Assembly: GCF_038738535.1 (NCBI RefSeq) | Contig: NZ_CP046128.1 | Coordinates: 2,356,001-2,420,000, forward strand | Length of the DNA: 64,000 bases | Direction: 5' to 3' | Origin: Bacillus pumilus | Lineage (GTDB): Bacteria > Bacillota > Bacilli > Bacillales > Bacillaceae | Position numbers and translations under genes: made by a program | Notes under the pieces: generated by a model | What the model was told of the DNA's origin: nothing | The model's input: the letters and a program-made list of their open reading frames with translations, nothing else | The model's database searches: none | In this document: piece after piece, positions 31,139 through 45,213 of the stretch | How the letters are laid out: each line of letters begins with the position of its first letter | Position numbering within the stretch: the stretch's first letter is position 1

Positions 31139-31165
31139 AAAAAATCCCCATATGTGATGGGGATT
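31139..31165 (-). terminator. Terminator after lonB
   Basis: The stem ATCCCCAT/ATGGGGAT with a 5-base loop is followed by TTTTTT on the minus strand. It overlaps the last bases of lonB and separates it from lonA. Confidence 0.88.
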
Positions 31166-32825
31166 AAACAGATTTACTTTTCATTTCGTCTTCTAGTCCA
31201 TCTTTCTTCTCGTCTGGCGGGTTGACCAAACACTGATCCAGCACTTCTTGGAAGTGCTTCACAGGCACAATGGTGACCCCTTCAATCTCTTTTAAGATCG
31301 ACTGCTGGTTGTCATAAGGAATAATGACGGTTGTGGCACCAGCTTGTTTCGCTGCCTTAATCTTCGGTATCACACCGCCGATCGGCTTCACCTGACCCTG
31401 CAATCCGATTTCACCCGTCATGGCTGTCAGATGATCGATCGGAATTTGATGTATGGCTGAGAAGATCGCGGTCGCCATAGCAATCCCAGCAGACGGTCCA
31501 TCAATAGGGGCACCGCCTGGAAAATTAATATGGATGTCATATTCATTTGTCCGAATGCCTAAATTTCGAAGCACCGTTAATACATTTTCAACTGACCCTT
31601 TGGCCATACTTTTTCGTCTAATGGATTTCGACTGATTGCCAATGCTTTCTTCTTCTGCAATGTTTGTAATGTTGATACTGCCTTTTTCAAGCGCCTTACA
31701 AATGTTCACTTCAATCTCAAGCAGGGCGCCGCTGTTTGGTCCATAAACGGCCAGTCCATTGACTACCCCCACTTTTGGCTTTTCTGGTACTTTTTGTTCA
31801 TATCTTGGTGTCAGCTGGCTTGAATGAATGACCCATTCTACATCTTCGATCGTGATGTCTTTTCGGTTTTCCGTGACAGCCATACCAGCGGCAATCTGCA
31901 CCATGTTGACCGCTTCACGTCCATTTTTCACATAGGATGTTAAAAGGTTCAGCCCTTCATCACTTAATTCCTTTTGAATTTTTTGGACAGCCTTGGCAGC
32001 GACGATTTTCAGTTCATGCTGGTCAAGGTCCTTAAAGAAAATTTCGAGACACCTTGACCGGATCGCTGGTGGAATTTCGTCAGGTGTTCTAGTCGTGGCA
32101 CCAATCAATCGAAAATCAGCCGGAAGCCCATTTTGGAAAATATCATGAATGTGATTGGGGATTTGGGTATTTTCTTCACTGTAGTAGGCACTGTCTAAAA
32201 AGACTTTCCGATCTTCAAGCACTTTGAGCATTTTGTTCATTTGGATCGGATGCAGCTCGCCAATTTCATCGATAAACAGAACCCCGCCATGAGCATGTGT
32301 GACGGCTCCTTGTTTTGGCTGCGGAATGCCTGCCTGTCCCATTGCTCCAGCCCCTTGGTAAATCGGGTCATGCACAGAACCAATGAGCGGGTCTGCGATG
32401 CCTCGTTCATCGAATCTCGCGGTTGTCGCATCGAGCTCTACAAAGACCGCATCTTTTTTAAACGGAGAATCAGCGTGACGCTTCGCTTCTTCCATCACAA
32501 GACGGGCAGCGGCTGTTTTACCGACTCCCGGTGGTCCGTAGACGATGACATGCTGAGGGTTCGGCCCGCATAGTGCCGCTTTTAGTGCACGAATGCCGTC
32601 TTCCTGCCCTACAATATCTTGAAACCCCTTTGGCCGGACTCTCTCTGATAAAGGTTCACTCAGCTTGATTGACCGCATCTTTCTGAGTGCTTCCATTTCT
32701 TTCTTTGACTCTTTGTCTATCGTCACCTTTTGTGTGCGCTGATTTCGCAGTAAGTTCCAAAAGTACAGCCCGATGACGATACCAAAGAACAGCTGTATGA
32801 ATAATACGATTCCTGTCCAGCTCAA
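31164..32825 (-). CDS. lonB: Forespore Lon-like protease LonB
   Basis: A 553-residue membrane-anchored Lon-B type protease. A single N-terminal membrane segment (WTGIVLFIQLFFGIVIGLYF) precedes the AAA+ domain ([26 protein letters not shown]) and a Lon protease domain with Ser in GPSAGIAMATAIF and Lys in IPKIKAAKQAG. The sequence tracks B. subtilis LonB closely. It starts at TTG 32825 behind GAAGGAGGG. A consensus sigma-F promoter shows it is a forespore gene. Confidence 0.97.
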   Translation of the reverse strand: MSWTGIVLFIQLFFGIVIGLYFWNLLRNQRTQKVTIDKESKKEMEALRKMRSIKLSEPLSERVRPKGFQDIVGQEDGIRALKAALCGPNPQHVIVYGPPGVGKTAAARLVMEEAKRHADSPFKKDAVFVELDATTARFDERGIADPLIGSVHDPIYQGAGAMGQAGIPQPKQGAVTHAHGGVLFIDEIGELHPIQMNKMLKVLEDRKVFLDSAYYSEENTQIPNHIHDIFQNGLPADFRLIGATTRTPDEIPPAIRSRCLEIFFKDLDQHELKIVAAKAVQKIQKELSDEGLNLLTSYVKNGREAVNMVQIAAGMAVTENRKDITIEDVEWVIHSSQLTPRYEQKVPEKPKVGVVNGLAVYGPNSGALLEIEVNICKALEKGSINITNIAEEESIGNQSKSIRRKSMAKGSVENVLTVLRNLGIRTNEYDIHINFPGGAPIDGPSAGIAMATAIFSAIHQIPIDHLTAMTGEIGLQGQVKPIGGVIPKIKAAKQAGATTVIIPYDNQQSILKEIEGVTIVPVKHFQEVLDQCLVNPPDEKKDGLEDEMKSKSV

Positions 32826-32871
32826 TCGGTGCTCCCTCCTTCATCTATCGTATGTATTGGTTTCTGTCTGC

Positions 32872-32901
32872 TAGTATTTCCTAGAGCTGGACGGAATAAA
32901 C
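32872..32901 (-). promoter_or_regulatory. Sigma-F promoter of lonB
   Basis: The -35 GTTTA (32897-32901) and -10 GGAAATACTA (32872-32881) with a 15-base spacer fit the sigma-F consensus GYWTA-N15-GGNRANANTW at every position. lonB of B. subtilis is a known sigma-F gene. Confidence 0.88.
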
Positions 32902-32918
32902 ACAACTTCCACGATAAA

Positions 32919-32950
32919 TAAAAAACTCCTGAATCAAAAAGATTCAGGAG
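32919..32950 (-). terminator. Terminator after clpX
   Basis: The perfect stem CTCCTGAATC/GATTCAGGAG with a 5-base loop and a T run on the minus strand. Confidence 0.93.
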
Positions 32951-32961
32951 TGAGACTACCC

Positions 32962-34227
32962 TTATGCAGATGTTTTCGTATCTTTATTGACGACTGTGCC
33001 GTCCTTTAACACAAGACGCGGCGACTCGCCATCGGCAACCGTTGCACCAGTGATCACACATTTTTCAATATCATCACGTGATGGAAGGTCAAACATCACA
33101 TCAAGCATGATGCCTTCAATGATTGAACGTAGACCACGAGCTCCTGTTTTACGCTCAATTGCTTTTTTCGCAATTTCGCTAAGAGCATCTTCTTCAAACT
33201 CAAGCTCTACATCATCAAGCTCAAGCATTTTTGTATACTGCTTAACGAGCGCATTTTTAGGCTTCGTCAAGATCTCTACAAGTGCTTTTTCATCTAACGG
33301 CTCTAGGCTTGCAATAACCGGTAGACGGCCGATGAATTCCGGGATTAAACCGAAGCGAAGCAAGTCTTCTGGGAGTACTTTTGATAGAAGAACTTCTTTT
33401 TCAAGATCTTCGATTTTATTTTCCGCACCGAATCCAATGACTTTTTGACCTAAGCGGCGTTTGATGATTTGCTCAATGCCGTCAAAGGCTCCACCACAAA
33501 TAAAGAGGATATTTGTTGTATCGATTTGAATGAATTCTTGATGAGGATGCTTACGTCCACCTTGAGGCGGTACACTAGCGACAGTCCCTTCAAGAATTTT
33601 CAATAGCGCTTGCTGAACACCTTCCCCAGATACATCACGAGTGATAGAAGGGTTTTCTGATTTTCTTGCTACTTTATCGATTTCATCGATGTAGATAATG
33701 CCTTTTTCCGCTTTTTCTACATCATAATCGGCTGCTTGGATCAGCTTTAGTAAAATATTCTCTACGTCTTCACCAACATAACCTGCTTCAGTTAAAGATG
33801 TTGCATCTGCAATCGCAAATGGCACATTTAAAATACGAGCAAGCGTTTGAGCAAGTAAAGTTTTACCGCTTCCTGTTGGCCCAATCATAGAGATATTACT
33901 TTTCGAAAGCTCAACATCATCAATCTTGCTGTTGGAATTGATCCGTTTGTAGTGGTTATACACCGCTACAGCTAAGGATTTCTTCGCATTTTCTTGTCCG
34001 ATGACATATTCATCAAGAATCTCCCGAATTTCATGAGGCTTCGGAACATCCTTGAATTCAACTTCTTCCTCAGTGCCGAGCTCTTCTTCAACTATTTCCG
34101 TGCAAAGCTCGATACATTCATCACATATATATACGCCAGGTCCTGCGACCAGTTTACGCACTTGATCTTGCGTTTTTCCGCAAAACGAGCATTTTAATTG
34201 ACCTTTTTCCTCGTTGAATTTAAACAT
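32962..34227 (-). CDS. clpX: ATP-dependent Clp protease ATP-binding subunit ClpX
   Basis: A 421-residue unfoldase that feeds ClpP. The N-terminal C4 zinc domain (CSFCGKTQ and CDECIELC) binds adaptors. The AAA+ domain has Walker [13 protein letters not shown], pore loop GYVGED, Walker [10 protein letters not shown] and the RKH-like segment [10 protein letters not shown]. The ClpP-binding loop is IGFG. It lies between tig and lonB, the usual order. Confidence 0.98.
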   Translation of the reverse strand: MFKFNEEKGQLKCSFCGKTQDQVRKLVAGPGVYICDECIELCTEIVEEELGTEEEVEFKDVPKPHEIREILDEYVIGQENAKKSLAVAVYNHYKRINSNSKIDDVELSKSNISMIGPTGSGKTLLAQTLARILNVPFAIADATSLTEAGYVGEDVENILLKLIQAADYDVEKAEKGIIYIDEIDKVARKSENPSITRDVSGEGVQQALLKILEGTVASVPPQGGRKHPHQEFIQIDTTNILFICGGAFDGIEQIIKRRLGQKVIGFGAENKIEDLEKEVLLSKVLPEDLLRFGLIPEFIGRLPVIASLEPLDEKALVEILTKPKNALVKQYTKMLELDDVELEFEEDALSEIAKKAIERKTGARGLRSIIEGIMLDVMFDLPSRDDIEKCVITGATVADGESPRLVLKDGTVVNKDTKTSA

Positions 34228-34428
34228 TCTTTCACCCCTTATTCTTCTTCACTTGCCTGTAGCTAACAGTCAGCTACCTTTCTGGGTCCAGTATGTATGC
34301 ATTTTACCATACTTTCCTAAAAGACGGTAATGATGTGTTTCTAACACTGCACATTGAGATATGTATAACAGAAAGATGCGACTTACACTATCGTTTCCAA
34401 AAGAAGCGATGATAAGTCAAAAATTGTA

Positions 34429-34464
34429 CAAAACAAGGCACGAGTCACTCGCGCCCTGTTTTAT
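34429..34464 (-). terminator. Terminator after tig
   Basis: The stem AAAACAGGGCGCGAG/CTCGTGCCTTGTTTT with a 3-base loop is followed by a T-rich tail on the minus strand. The 34228-34428 gap also holds an inverted repeat GTAGCT/AGCTAC near 34258-34277, in the clpX 5' region. Confidence 0.88.
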
Positions 34465-34478
34465 TATTATGCACCATA

Positions 34479-35753
34479 TTAACGGTTTTCTACAAGAAAA
34501 TCAATTGCTTTGCGAACTTTTAGATCTTCTTTCATTGCGTCAGTAGATCCGATCGCTTGTTTGATATTTTCAATTGGCATGTTGTATGCTTCAGCCATTT
34601 TTGAAAGTTCTTCTTCTACTTCTTCATCAGACACTTGTAAGTTTTCTGCAGCAGCAATTGCTTCAAGTGTTAGGTTAGATTTCACGCGTTTAGCAGCATC
34701 TTCTTTCATTTGCTCTTTCAGCGCATTTTCATCTTGTCCTGAGAATTGGAAGTAAAGCTCAAGGTTCATTCCTTGCATTTGAAGGCGTTGTTCGAATTCT
34801 TTCATCATACGGTCTAGCTCTGTGTCAACCATCGCTTGAGGGATGTCAACTTCCGCATTTTCAGAAGCTTTCTCCACTAGCTCTTCACGAAGTTTACCTT
34901 CTGCTTCGTTTTCTTTCGCTTCTTCAAGACGTTTCTTCGTTTTTTCAGTTAGTTCAGCAAGAGTTTCTACTTCTTCATCAGCATCTTTCGCGAACTCATC
35001 GTCAAGTGCTGGAAGTTCTTTTGCTTTGATTTCGTGAATTTTCACTTTGAATACAGCTGGTTTACCTGCAAGGTCTTCAGCATGATATTCTTCTGGGAAA
35101 GTGACTTCTACGTCTTTTTCAGCGCCTGCTTCAAGACCAACTAACTGCTCTTCGAAACCAGGGATGAATGAACCTGAACCTACTTCAAGAGAGTAGTTCT
35201 CAGCTTTTCCGCCTTCGAATGCTTCTCCATCAACGAATCCTTCGAAATCAAGAACAACTGTATCGCCGTTTTCGATTGCGCCTTCTTCTTTGACAACAAG
35301 CTCAGCTTGACGGTTTTGCATGCCTTTTAACTCTTCTTGTACATCTTCATCAGTGACAGTTGCGTCGTCTTTTTCTACGTTAAGACCTTTGTAGTCACCA
35401 AGTTTCACTTCAGGCTTCACTGTTACTTTTGCAGTGAAGATTAAGCTTTCGCCTTTTTCGATTTTCTCAACATCGATTTCAGGGCGGTCAACTGGCTCGA
35501 TACCAGCTTCATCGATTGCTTTTGGATATTCAACTGGAAGAAGAATATCTAATGCATCTTGATAAAGAGATTCTACACCAAAACGCTGTTCGAAAAGACC
35601 ACGTGGTACTTTCCCTTTACGGAATCCAGGGATCGATACTTGCTTGACAACCTTCTTAAACGCATCATCAAGTGCTTTGTTAAATGTTTCAGCATCAACT
35701 TCTACAGTTAGGACGCCTTCGTTACCTTCTTGTTTTTCCCATTTTACTGACAT
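34479..35753 (-). CDS. tig: Trigger factor chaperone / prolyl isomerase
   Basis: A 424-residue ribosome-bound chaperone. The ribosome-docking motif GFRKGKVPR is in the N-terminal domain. The FKBP-type isomerase domain (about 160-245; [20 protein letters not shown]) and the long helical C-terminal arms follow. It has its own promoter and terminator. Confidence 0.98.
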   Translation of the reverse strand: MSVKWEKQEGNEGVLTVEVDAETFNKALDDAFKKVVKQVSIPGFRKGKVPRGLFEQRFGVESLYQDALDILLPVEYPKAIDEAGIEPVDRPEIDVEKIEKGESLIFTAKVTVKPEVKLGDYKGLNVEKDDATVTDEDVQEELKGMQNRQAELVVKEEGAIENGDTVVLDFEGFVDGEAFEGGKAENYSLEVGSGSFIPGFEEQLVGLEAGAEKDVEVTFPEEYHAEDLAGKPAVFKVKIHEIKAKELPALDDEFAKDADEEVETLAELTEKTKKRLEEAKENEAEGKLREELVEKASENAEVDIPQAMVDTELDRMMKEFEQRLQMQGMNLELYFQFSGQDENALKEQMKEDAAKRVKSNLTLEAIAAAENLQVSDEEVEEELSKMAEAYNMPIENIKQAIGSTDAMKEDLKVRKAIDFLVENR

Positions 35754-35951
35754 GTGTGTTTCCCTCCAAAAATCTATTCAGATTGTGCGTTGTTACATTC
35801 TAAAGCATCATAAAGACTTCGTCCAATCAAAAACCACGCACGCCGCTCAAGAAGCGGTATTATGTATACAACATTTGACTTGATTATACATATCGTCTTT
35901 CAACCGTTGGAATCTACAACTGCACGATATATGCACAAATACAACCATTAT

Positions 35952-35979
35952 ATTATAACATAACAAGTCCGTCTTTCAA
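35952..35979 (-). promoter_or_regulatory. Candidate sigma-A promoter of tig
   Basis: TTGAAA (35974-35979) and TATAAT (35952-35957) are 16 bases apart, about 200 bases upstream of tig. The leader between contains a small GC-rich hairpin near 35849-35863 of unknown role. Confidence 0.6.
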
Positions 35980-35992
35980 CTAAATCGACAAA

Positions 35993-37000
35993 TTACAAAT
36001 AAGAAATTTCTTCAATATCTTTCAGCATTGTGCAAGCTTCTCTCAGCTCTCGTTCATTAAATTCATACAATAGATGCAATTCTTCGAGGTCAATCTCAAT
36101 CCCGTGCATTTCATAGCCGACTTTATGAAGTGCTGCTGCCCAAAGATTCGGATCTGTGTATTTAGGAAGAAATGGATAAAGCACAAATAAGTGCCGGCGC
36201 CATAACTCTTCCACGCCTTGGTAAAGGGTTGGGTTCTCATTGCCGAGTGTGTCATCGAGCTTACGAAGGACTTTGTGAAGCAGCGGCATCTGCTCTGGCT
36301 TAACAGCCTCAGAAGGAACAAGCGTTAAAGAATCACCGAATTTCGTCACATGAACCGGCTTTGCCACATCATGATCTGACAGAAGCTGCAGGATTAATGA
36401 TTTGACCAAAGGGTTTCCATCAGGCTTTTGTAAGATCGTATTTAATAGACCCATGTGTGGTGTGATGTTCCGGTCTTTCAACGAATGGATGAACTGCACC
36501 TGCTCTTCTGGCCGCTCAAGCATATCATCTATATTGATTTCACCGGCGCCATCCTCATCTTCATCTAAAATCTTTTCAGGTGATTCGATCATTTTTCTGC
36601 TAAATTCGAGCAGCTTGTAAAAATGCTCCGCGCTTTCTGCTGGAAGGTGATTTTCCTCAAGTACTGCCTCAATTGTCTGCTTCACTTCTTCATATTCTTT
36701 CAGCTGAATTAAGATCGTCATATACACTTGAAGCACGGTGAAGTAATGACCATATCCCTCATGCAGCATCTTTTCACAAACACGCTTTGCATCCTGCAGC
36801 TCGCCCAGCTCCAGAAAACAAATCGCCATGCCGAGGTGAATATCGGATTCTTCATCGTCATCATAAGATTTTGCTTCTGAAAACAAGTGAAGCGCCTCTT
36901 GATACTGTTTATCTTTTAATGCTGCCATTCCTTTTTCAATCAGTCTTTCTTTCAGACCAGGAAACAAAATGACATTATCTTTCTTCTTGTCATGTTTCAT
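35993..37000 (-). CDS. ysoA: TPR-repeat protein YsoA
   Basis: A 335-residue tetratricopeptide protein. The TPR-like helices are clearest in the first half (ALKDKQYQEALHLFSEAKSY and the two following units). The B. subtilis homologue sits in the same place between leuD and tig, and its function is unknown. It starts with a charged MKHDKKKDNVILFPGLKERL and has no membrane segment. Confidence 0.9.
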   Translation of the reverse strand: MKHDKKKDNVILFPGLKERLIEKGMAALKDKQYQEALHLFSEAKSYDDDEESDIHLGMAICFLELGELQDAKRVCEKMLHEGYGHYFTVLQVYMTILIQLKEYEEVKQTIEAVLEENHLPAESAEHFYKLLEFSRKMIESPEKILDEDEDGAGEINIDDMLERPEEQVQFIHSLKDRNITPHMGLLNTILQKPDGNPLVKSLILQLLSDHDVAKPVHVTKFGDSLTLVPSEAVKPEQMPLLHKVLRKLDDTLGNENPTLYQGVEELWRRHLFVLYPFLPKYTDPNLWAAALHKVGYEMHGIEIDLEELHLLYEFNERELREACTMLKDIEEISYL

Positions 37001-37082
37001 GCTTACGTTCCTTTCGGGCGCATATTTTTTATCAGTTTACCAACGAAGGTTAGTAAACACAAGTAACGAGAGGTTTTCATGC

Positions 37083-37120
37083 AAAAAAGAAGCCGTCACA
37101 CCTCGGGCGGACGGCTTCTT
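37083..37120 (-). terminator. Terminator of the ilv-leu operon
   Basis: The stem AAGAAGCCGTC/GACGGCTTCTT with a 12-base loop and a T run lies 6 bases after the leuD stop codon on the minus strand. Confidence 0.93.
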
Positions 37121-37125
37121 GTAGT

Positions 37126-37725
37126 TTACGCACGCAGCCAGTTGCTGCGCTTTTCTTCAAATGCTTGAATGTCATCTTCTAGTAGTAAAGTTAATGAAAT
37201 CTCATCATAGCCATTCAGGAGCATTTCTCTCCAGTGAGGATCCACATCAAAAGGAGTGATATTCCCTTCGTGATCTTCTATTTGCTGTTTTTCAAGATCA
37301 ACCGTCATCTCATACCCTTTGTTCTCATATGACGCAGCGAATGTTTTCCACACATCATAATCAAGACGAATCGGAAGCATCCCATTTTTAAAGCAGTTTT
37401 GGTGAAAAATATCTGCGAATGATGGTGCGATGACAATTTTGAAACCATAATCATCAAGTGCCCAAGGGGCATGTTCCCTTGATGATCCGCAGCCAAAGTT
37501 TTCTCCTGCGATCAAAATGGATGCTCCTTCATAAATCGGCTGATTCAGTTCGAAATCAGGGTTTGGGCTGCCATCGGCTAAATACCGCCAGTCGAAAAAG
37601 GCAAACCGGCCATATCCTGTTCGTTCAATTCTTTTCAAAAATTGCTTCGGAATAATTTGATCTGTATCTACGTTGATACGGTTAAGCACAGCGGCTTTCC
37701 CTTTGTGTGTGACTAAAGGCTCCAT
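37126..37725 (-). CDS. leuD: 3-isopropylmalate dehydratase small subunit
   Basis: A 199-residue small subunit of isopropylmalate isomerase. The conserved NVDTDQIIPKQFLKR and GCGSSREHAPWAL segments build the substrate-binding swivel domain. It pairs with LeuC and is the last gene of ilvBHC-leuABCD, 13 bases after leuC. Confidence 0.98.
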   Translation of the reverse strand: MEPLVTHKGKAAVLNRINVDTDQIIPKQFLKRIERTGYGRFAFFDWRYLADGSPNPDFELNQPIYEGASILIAGENFGCGSSREHAPWALDDYGFKIVIAPSFADIFHQNCFKNGMLPIRLDYDVWKTFAASYENKGYEMTVDLEKQQIEDHEGNITPFDVDPHWREMLLNGYDEISLTLLLEDDIQAFEEKRSNWLRA

Positions 37726-37738
37726 CTATGACAACTCC

Positions 37739-39154
37739 TTACACGACTGTTTTCTCTTGATTAAACTTCCTGACATCGACAAATCGGCCATGTATTGCAG
37801 CCATTGCAGCCATTGCCGGGCTGACAAGATGCGTTCTCGCACCTTTTCCTTGACGTCCCTCAAAGTTACGGTTTGATGTGGATGCGCAGCGTTCGCCTTC
37901 TGGTACCACATCGTTATTCATGCTAAGACACATACTGCAGCCAGATTCTCTCCATTCAAATCCTGCTTCAAGGAAGATTTCATGAAGACCTTCTTCTTCT
38001 GCTTGCAATTTGACGCTTTGAGAGCCAGGCACGACAATCGCTCTGACATGATCAGCTACCTTTTGTCCTTCTATCATAGAAGCTGCTTGGCGTAAATCAG
38101 TCATTCTTGAGTTTGTACATGAGCCGATAAACACATGCTCAATCGTAATATCTTCAATACGCTGATGCGGATGAACACCCATGTATTCGTACGCACGAAT
38201 CGCTTCTTTTTGATCATCCTCTTGTGCAAAATCCTCAGGCCCTGGGATCGACGCATCTACAGGCAGCACCATTCCTGGGTTAATTCCCCATGTGACCATT
38301 GGTGAAATCTCATTCCCATCTAAAACAATCGTTTTATCATAGGTTGCACCTGGATCTGTTTTAAGTTCTTCCCATTCTTTAATCGCTGCTTCGAAGTCTT
38401 CTCCCTGCGGTGCATATTTGCGGCCGCGGCAATATTCAAAGGTGACTTCATCAGGTGCAATCAATCCTGCTCTTGCACCTGCTTCAATCGACATATTACA
38501 AACCGTCATGCGTTCATCCATCGTCATGTTTCTGAATACTTCCCCAGTGTATTCAATCACATAACCTGATCCGAACTTCACGCCATGCGCACCAATGACT
38601 GCTAAAATGACATCTTTGGCCGTTACCCCTTTTTGCAGCTTTCCGTCTACTCTAATTTCTAATGTTTTCGGACGCTGCTGCCAAAGCGTTTGTGTGGAAA
38701 GTACATGTTCAACCTCACTTGTACCGATTCCAAAAGCAAGTGCACCAAACGCGCCATGAGTTGATGTATGACTATCTCCGCAAACGATTGTTTTCCCTGG
38801 AAGTGTCAACCCAAGCTCCGGTCCAACAACATGGACGATCCCTTGGTCTACACTGTGAAGGTCAGCTAGACGGACGCCAAATTCAGCACAGTTGCGCTCT
38901 AGAGCACTCACTTGTTTTTTAGCAATCTCATCTTTGATCACAAATCGATTCACAGTCGGGATGTTGTGATCCATGGTCGCAAACGTGTTTTGAGGTCTTC
39001 TCACCTTGCGCCCTTTTTGTCTTAATCCTTCAAATGCTTGAGGTGATGTCACTTCATGCACCAAATGCAGATCAATATATAAAAGGTCTGGTTTCCCCTC
39101 GCCGCTTTTGACAACGTGCTGATCCCATATTTTTTCGATGATTGTTCGAGGCAT
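37739..39154 (-). CDS. leuC: 3-isopropylmalate dehydratase large subunit
   Basis: A 471-residue aconitase-family subunit. The three 4Fe-4S cysteines are in IGSCTNSR and SGCSMCLS. It isomerises 2- to 3-isopropylmalate. The start is ATG 39154 ([13 protein letters not shown]); the ten codons upstream contain the ribosome site GGGAGGAAAAGGG and are not coding. Confidence 0.97.
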   Translation of the reverse strand: MPRTIIEKIWDQHVVKSGEGKPDLLYIDLHLVHEVTSPQAFEGLRQKGRKVRRPQNTFATMDHNIPTVNRFVIKDEIAKKQVSALERNCAEFGVRLADLHSVDQGIVHVVGPELGLTLPGKTIVCGDSHTSTHGAFGALAFGIGTSEVEHVLSTQTLWQQRPKTLEIRVDGKLQKGVTAKDVILAVIGAHGVKFGSGYVIEYTGEVFRNMTMDERMTVCNMSIEAGARAGLIAPDEVTFEYCRGRKYAPQGEDFEAAIKEWEELKTDPGATYDKTIVLDGNEISPMVTWGINPGMVLPVDASIPGPEDFAQEDDQKEAIRAYEYMGVHPHQRIEDITIEHVFIGSCTNSRMTDLRQAASMIEGQKVADHVRAIVVPGSQSVKLQAEEEGLHEIFLEAGFEWRESGCSMCLSMNNDVVPEGERCASTSNRNFEGRQGKGARTHLVSPAMAAMAAIHGRFVDVRKFNQEKTVV

Positions 39155-39194
39155 AACCCTTTTCCTCCCTCTACCTAATTCCACAAGATTCTAT

Positions 39195-40292
39195 TTATAC
39201 AATTGTTTTCACGCGCTGCTTGAGTGCGTCTACAACTGCATGAGTGATTTCTTCAGTTGTTTGATACGTTCCCTCTTTTGCCGATAAGTCCTTTGTTCGT
39301 TTGCCAGAGGCAAGAACAGCTTCCACAGCTTCTTCTATTGCAGCCCCTTCTTCTTCTAATGCAAAGGATGTTCTAAGCAAGCTAGCTGCCGACAAAATGG
39401 TTGCTAGAGGGTTTGCGACGTTTTGCCCCGCAATATCGGGTGCTGAACCATGAATCGGCTCATATAAATGGAGGCCAGTGCTTGATAGACTGGCAGATGG
39501 CAGCATACCGAGTGACCCAGTAATCATTGAAGCCTCGTCACTTAAAATGTCACCAAACATATTCTCTGTCACAATGACATCAAATTGAGCAGGCTTATAA
39601 ATCAGCTGCATGGCGGCATTATCAACGAGCATGTGCTCATATTCGACGTCTGGATATTGAGAAGCCACTTCTTCTACCGCATCCCGCCATAGTTTACTAG
39701 AAGCAAGAACATTCGCTTTATCCACAGACGTTACTTTTTTCCGTCTCGTTAAGGCCATGTCGAATGCTTCTTTTAATACACGGACAATCTCTTCCTTTGT
39801 ATAAAGAAGCGTATCAACCGCAGCTTCTTTTCCTTCTTCATCCGTGTAACGCTCGCTTGGTTCACCAAAATAGAGACCGCCTGTTAATTCACGAACGATG
39901 ACAAAATCGACTCCGCTAATGTGATCCTGTTTTAACGGTGACGCCTCGCTTAAGCTATCGAACACTTTGACAGGACGGATGTTTGCAAATAAGTCCAGTT
40001 GTTTACGAATAGCGAGCAAGCCTTTTTCCGGACGAAGCTCTGGCGGGTTTTGATCCCATTTTGGTCCGCCGACTGCTCCTAATAAAATCGCATCAGCGCT
40101 CTTGCATACATCAACCGTTTCTTTTGGGAGCGGATTGTTTTTTTCATCTATTGCGATACCGCCAATGAGCGCCGTTTCGAATTCGAATTCGTGTTGAAAT
40201 TGAGCCGCTGTCTCTTTGAGGACAGCGACCGCTGATGTCACAACTTCCGGTCCGATTCCATCGCCGGGCAAAAGTGCAATTTTCTTTTTCAT
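39195..40292 (-). CDS. leuB: 3-isopropylmalate dehydrogenase
   Basis: A 365-residue NAD-dependent decarboxylating dehydrogenase. It starts KKIALLPGDGIGPEVV; the substrate arginines and metal aspartates lie in RELTGGLYFGEPS and MFGDILSDEASM, and the NAD region in HGSAPDIAGQNVANP. It lies 18 bases after leuA. Confidence 0.98.
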   Translation of the reverse strand: MKKKIALLPGDGIGPEVVTSAVAVLKETAAQFQHEFEFETALIGGIAIDEKNNPLPKETVDVCKSADAILLGAVGGPKWDQNPPELRPEKGLLAIRKQLDLFANIRPVKVFDSLSEASPLKQDHISGVDFVIVRELTGGLYFGEPSERYTDEEGKEAAVDTLLYTKEEIVRVLKEAFDMALTRRKKVTSVDKANVLASSKLWRDAVEEVASQYPDVEYEHMLVDNAAMQLIYKPAQFDVIVTENMFGDILSDEASMITGSLGMLPSASLSSTGLHLYEPIHGSAPDIAGQNVANPLATILSAASLLRTSFALEEEGAAIEEAVEAVLASGKRTKDLSAKEGTYQTTEEITHAVVDALKQRVKTIV

Positions 40293-40310
40293 GAGAACCT
40301 ACCTCCTTTC

Positions 40311-42897
<2,587 letters not shown>

Positions 42898-43416
42898 TTA
42901 GACAATTGAAATTGTTTTATTTGATTGCGGCTTTTGCTGATTATCTCTCGCAAAGGCCGTGGTGCCAGTTCTGGCGACTTCTTTAATGCCGTATGGCTTA
43001 AGTAATTCAATGAGTGCTTCAATTTTTGAAGACTCACCTGTCACCTGAATGACGACACTCTCTCTGCTTACATCTACAATAGAAGCTCTAAACGGTTCAA
43101 TGACCCCTGTGATCTCCATTCTAGATGCCGGTGCAGAAACGACTTTTATCAAAGCCAGCTCTCGCTGAACGATTGATTGGTTTGTAATGTCTGTTACTTT
43201 GAGAACATCAATTTGCTTGTTCAGCTGTTTTGTCAGCTGTTCGATGTCTTTCTCTTGGTCTACATGGACGACGAACGTGATGCGTGATACATCTTGAATC
43301 TCAGAATGGCCGACCGTAATGCTTTCAATGTTGTAGTGTCTTTTGGTAAAAAGGCCAGTGATTCGGTTCAGTACGCCTGATCGATTTAATACAGTCAACA
43401 CAATAATTCTTTTCAA
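42898..43416 (-). CDS. ilvH: Acetolactate synthase small (regulatory) subunit
   Basis: A 172-residue subunit. The N-terminal ACT domain ([24 protein letters not shown]) binds valine for feedback inhibition, and a second ACT-like C-terminal domain follows (about 80-160). It overlaps ilvB by 4 bases. Confidence 0.97.
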   Translation of the reverse strand: MKRIIVLTVLNRSGVLNRITGLFTKRHYNIESITVGHSEIQDVSRITFVVHVDQEKDIEQLTKQLNKQIDVLKVTDITNQSIVQRELALIKVVSAPASRMEITGVIEPFRASIVDVSRESVVIQVTGESSKIEALIELLKPYGIKEVARTGTTAFARDNQQKPQSNKTISIV

Positions 43417-45137
43417 GGTTTCACCCCCACCATCTCATGAAGTCCTTTCCCCGGTGCGACCATCGGGAATACTTTTTCATCTCTCGCTACATTGACATCG
43501 ATGAAAACAGGCTCTCTAGAGGTTAACGCTTCTTCAAGCTTTTCTTTCGCCTCTTCGTCTGATGAGATTCTGATTCCTTTAATGCCATAAGCTTCAGATA
43601 ATTTAACAAAGTCTGGCTGATCTGAAAATTTAGAATATGAGTAGCGTTCTTCGTAGAAAATTTCTTGCCATTGTCTTACCATTCCAAGGCTGTGATTATT
43701 CAGAACAATCACTTTCACTGGAAGGTTCAGCTCACGGATAACGGCAAGTTCTTGCAAGGTCATTTGGAAACCTCCGTCTCCTAAAATCGCCACAACCGTT
43801 GCCTCTTGATCAGCCAGCTGAGCGCCAATGGCTGCCGGTAAACCGAAGCCCATCGTACCAAGGCCGCCAGATGTGACCCACTTATCTGCATTTTCAAATG
43901 GATAGAACTGCGCTGCCCACATTTGATGCTGTCCGACATCAGTTGCCACAATGGCTTCACCTTTTGTGAATTGATGAATGTATTCAATCAGCTTTTGAGG
44001 CTTAAAGCCCTCTGCTTCGTTTTCAACGTACCAGAGTGGATATTCTTCCTTCCACTCATCTAATTGGTTTTTCCATTCATTTGATTCCCCTTGCTTCCCG
44101 TCTTGCTTGATCAGCTCTTCAAGGACTAGCTTACTGTCTCCAACAACCGGGATATGGGTATGAATGTTCTTGCCAATTTCCGCTGGATCGATATCAATAT
44201 GTGCTACCTTCGCATGTTTCGCAAAGTGATTGAGGTTGCCAGTTACCCTGTCATCAAATCTTGCACCGATTGAAATGAGCAGATCACATTGGTGAAGGGC
44301 CATATTCGCCGCATATGTGCCATGCATACCAGCCATCCCTAGAAATAGAGGATGCTTTGCTGGGAATCCGCCAAGTCCAAGCAGTGTATGAGCGACTGGG
44401 ATTTGCTGCTGCTCTACATACTGCCTTAATTCTTCAGATGCTTTGCCATGAAGAACGCCAGCTCCTGCTAGAATGACTGGTTTCTTCGCTCTGCTTACAG
44501 CTTCTACTAATTTGCGAATTTGCAAATAGTTCGGCTCGACTTTTGGCTGATAACCAGGTAAATCAATTGGCTGATCGTATTCAAACGTTCCTTCAATGCC
44601 TGCCACATCTTTTGGAATATCAATCAAGACTGGACCAGGTCTGCCTGTTGTTGCGATGTGGAACGCCTCTTTAATGACACCCGGTAATTCCTCTGGATTT
44701 CTTACTTGGTAGCTGTGCTTTGTGATGGGCATTGTGATGCCGAGCACGTCTGCTTCCTGGAAAGCGTCTGATCCAATGACTGAGGTTGCCACCTGTCCTG
44801 TGAAGACAACAAGAGGAAGTGAATCAATCATTGCATCTGCAATTCCTGTGACAAGGTTTGTCGCTCCAGGTCCTGATGTTGCAATGACAACACCCGGTTT
44901 GCCAGATACTCTTGCGTATCCTTCTGCTGCGTGAATCGCTCCCTGCTCATGCCTTGGCAGGACATGAAATAAACCAGAATCATAAATTTTATCGTAGATC
45001 GGTAAAACCGCTCCGCCTGGATATCCGAAAATGACTTCTACTTTTTCTCTTTTGAGTGCTTCAATTAACATGAGTGCACCGTTCATCGTTTGTGGTGCTT
45101 TAGATGTTTCCGTCTCCACTTGTACATTTGTCCCCAT
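43413..45137 (-). CDS. ilvB: Acetolactate synthase large (catalytic) subunit
   Basis: A 574-residue thiamine-diphosphate enzyme, equal in length to B. subtilis IlvB. The catalytic glutamate is in [18 protein letters not shown] and the ThDP-magnesium motif is [18 protein letters not shown]...NN. The start is ATG 45137 ([11 protein letters not shown]) with AGAGGAGGAAATC ahead; the longer frame covers that ribosome site. It is preceded by the leucine T-box. Confidence 0.97.
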   Translation of the reverse strand: MGTNVQVETETSKAPQTMNGALMLIEALKREKVEVIFGYPGGAVLPIYDKIYDSGLFHVLPRHEQGAIHAAEGYARVSGKPGVVIATSGPGATNLVTGIADAMIDSLPLVVFTGQVATSVIGSDAFQEADVLGITMPITKHSYQVRNPEELPGVIKEAFHIATTGRPGPVLIDIPKDVAGIEGTFEYDQPIDLPGYQPKVEPNYLQIRKLVEAVSRAKKPVILAGAGVLHGKASEELRQYVEQQQIPVAHTLLGLGGFPAKHPLFLGMAGMHGTYAANMALHQCDLLISIGARFDDRVTGNLNHFAKHAKVAHIDIDPAEIGKNIHTHIPVVGDSKLVLEELIKQDGKQGESNEWKNQLDEWKEEYPLWYVENEAEGFKPQKLIEYIHQFTKGEAIVATDVGQHQMWAAQFYPFENADKWVTSGGLGTMGFGLPAAIGAQLADQEATVVAILGDGGFQMTLQELAVIRELNLPVKVIVLNNHSLGMVRQWQEIFYEERYSYSKFSDQPDFVKLSEAYGIKGIRISSDEEAKEKLEEALTSREPVFIDVNVARDEKVFPMVAPGKGLHEMVGVKP

Positions 45138-45213
45138 TTGATTTCCTCCTCTTTGTCTTGCTTCAGTCAAGTCTTTTCACCCTTTTCTATTCAAGATCGA
45201 GATTTTAGACCAT

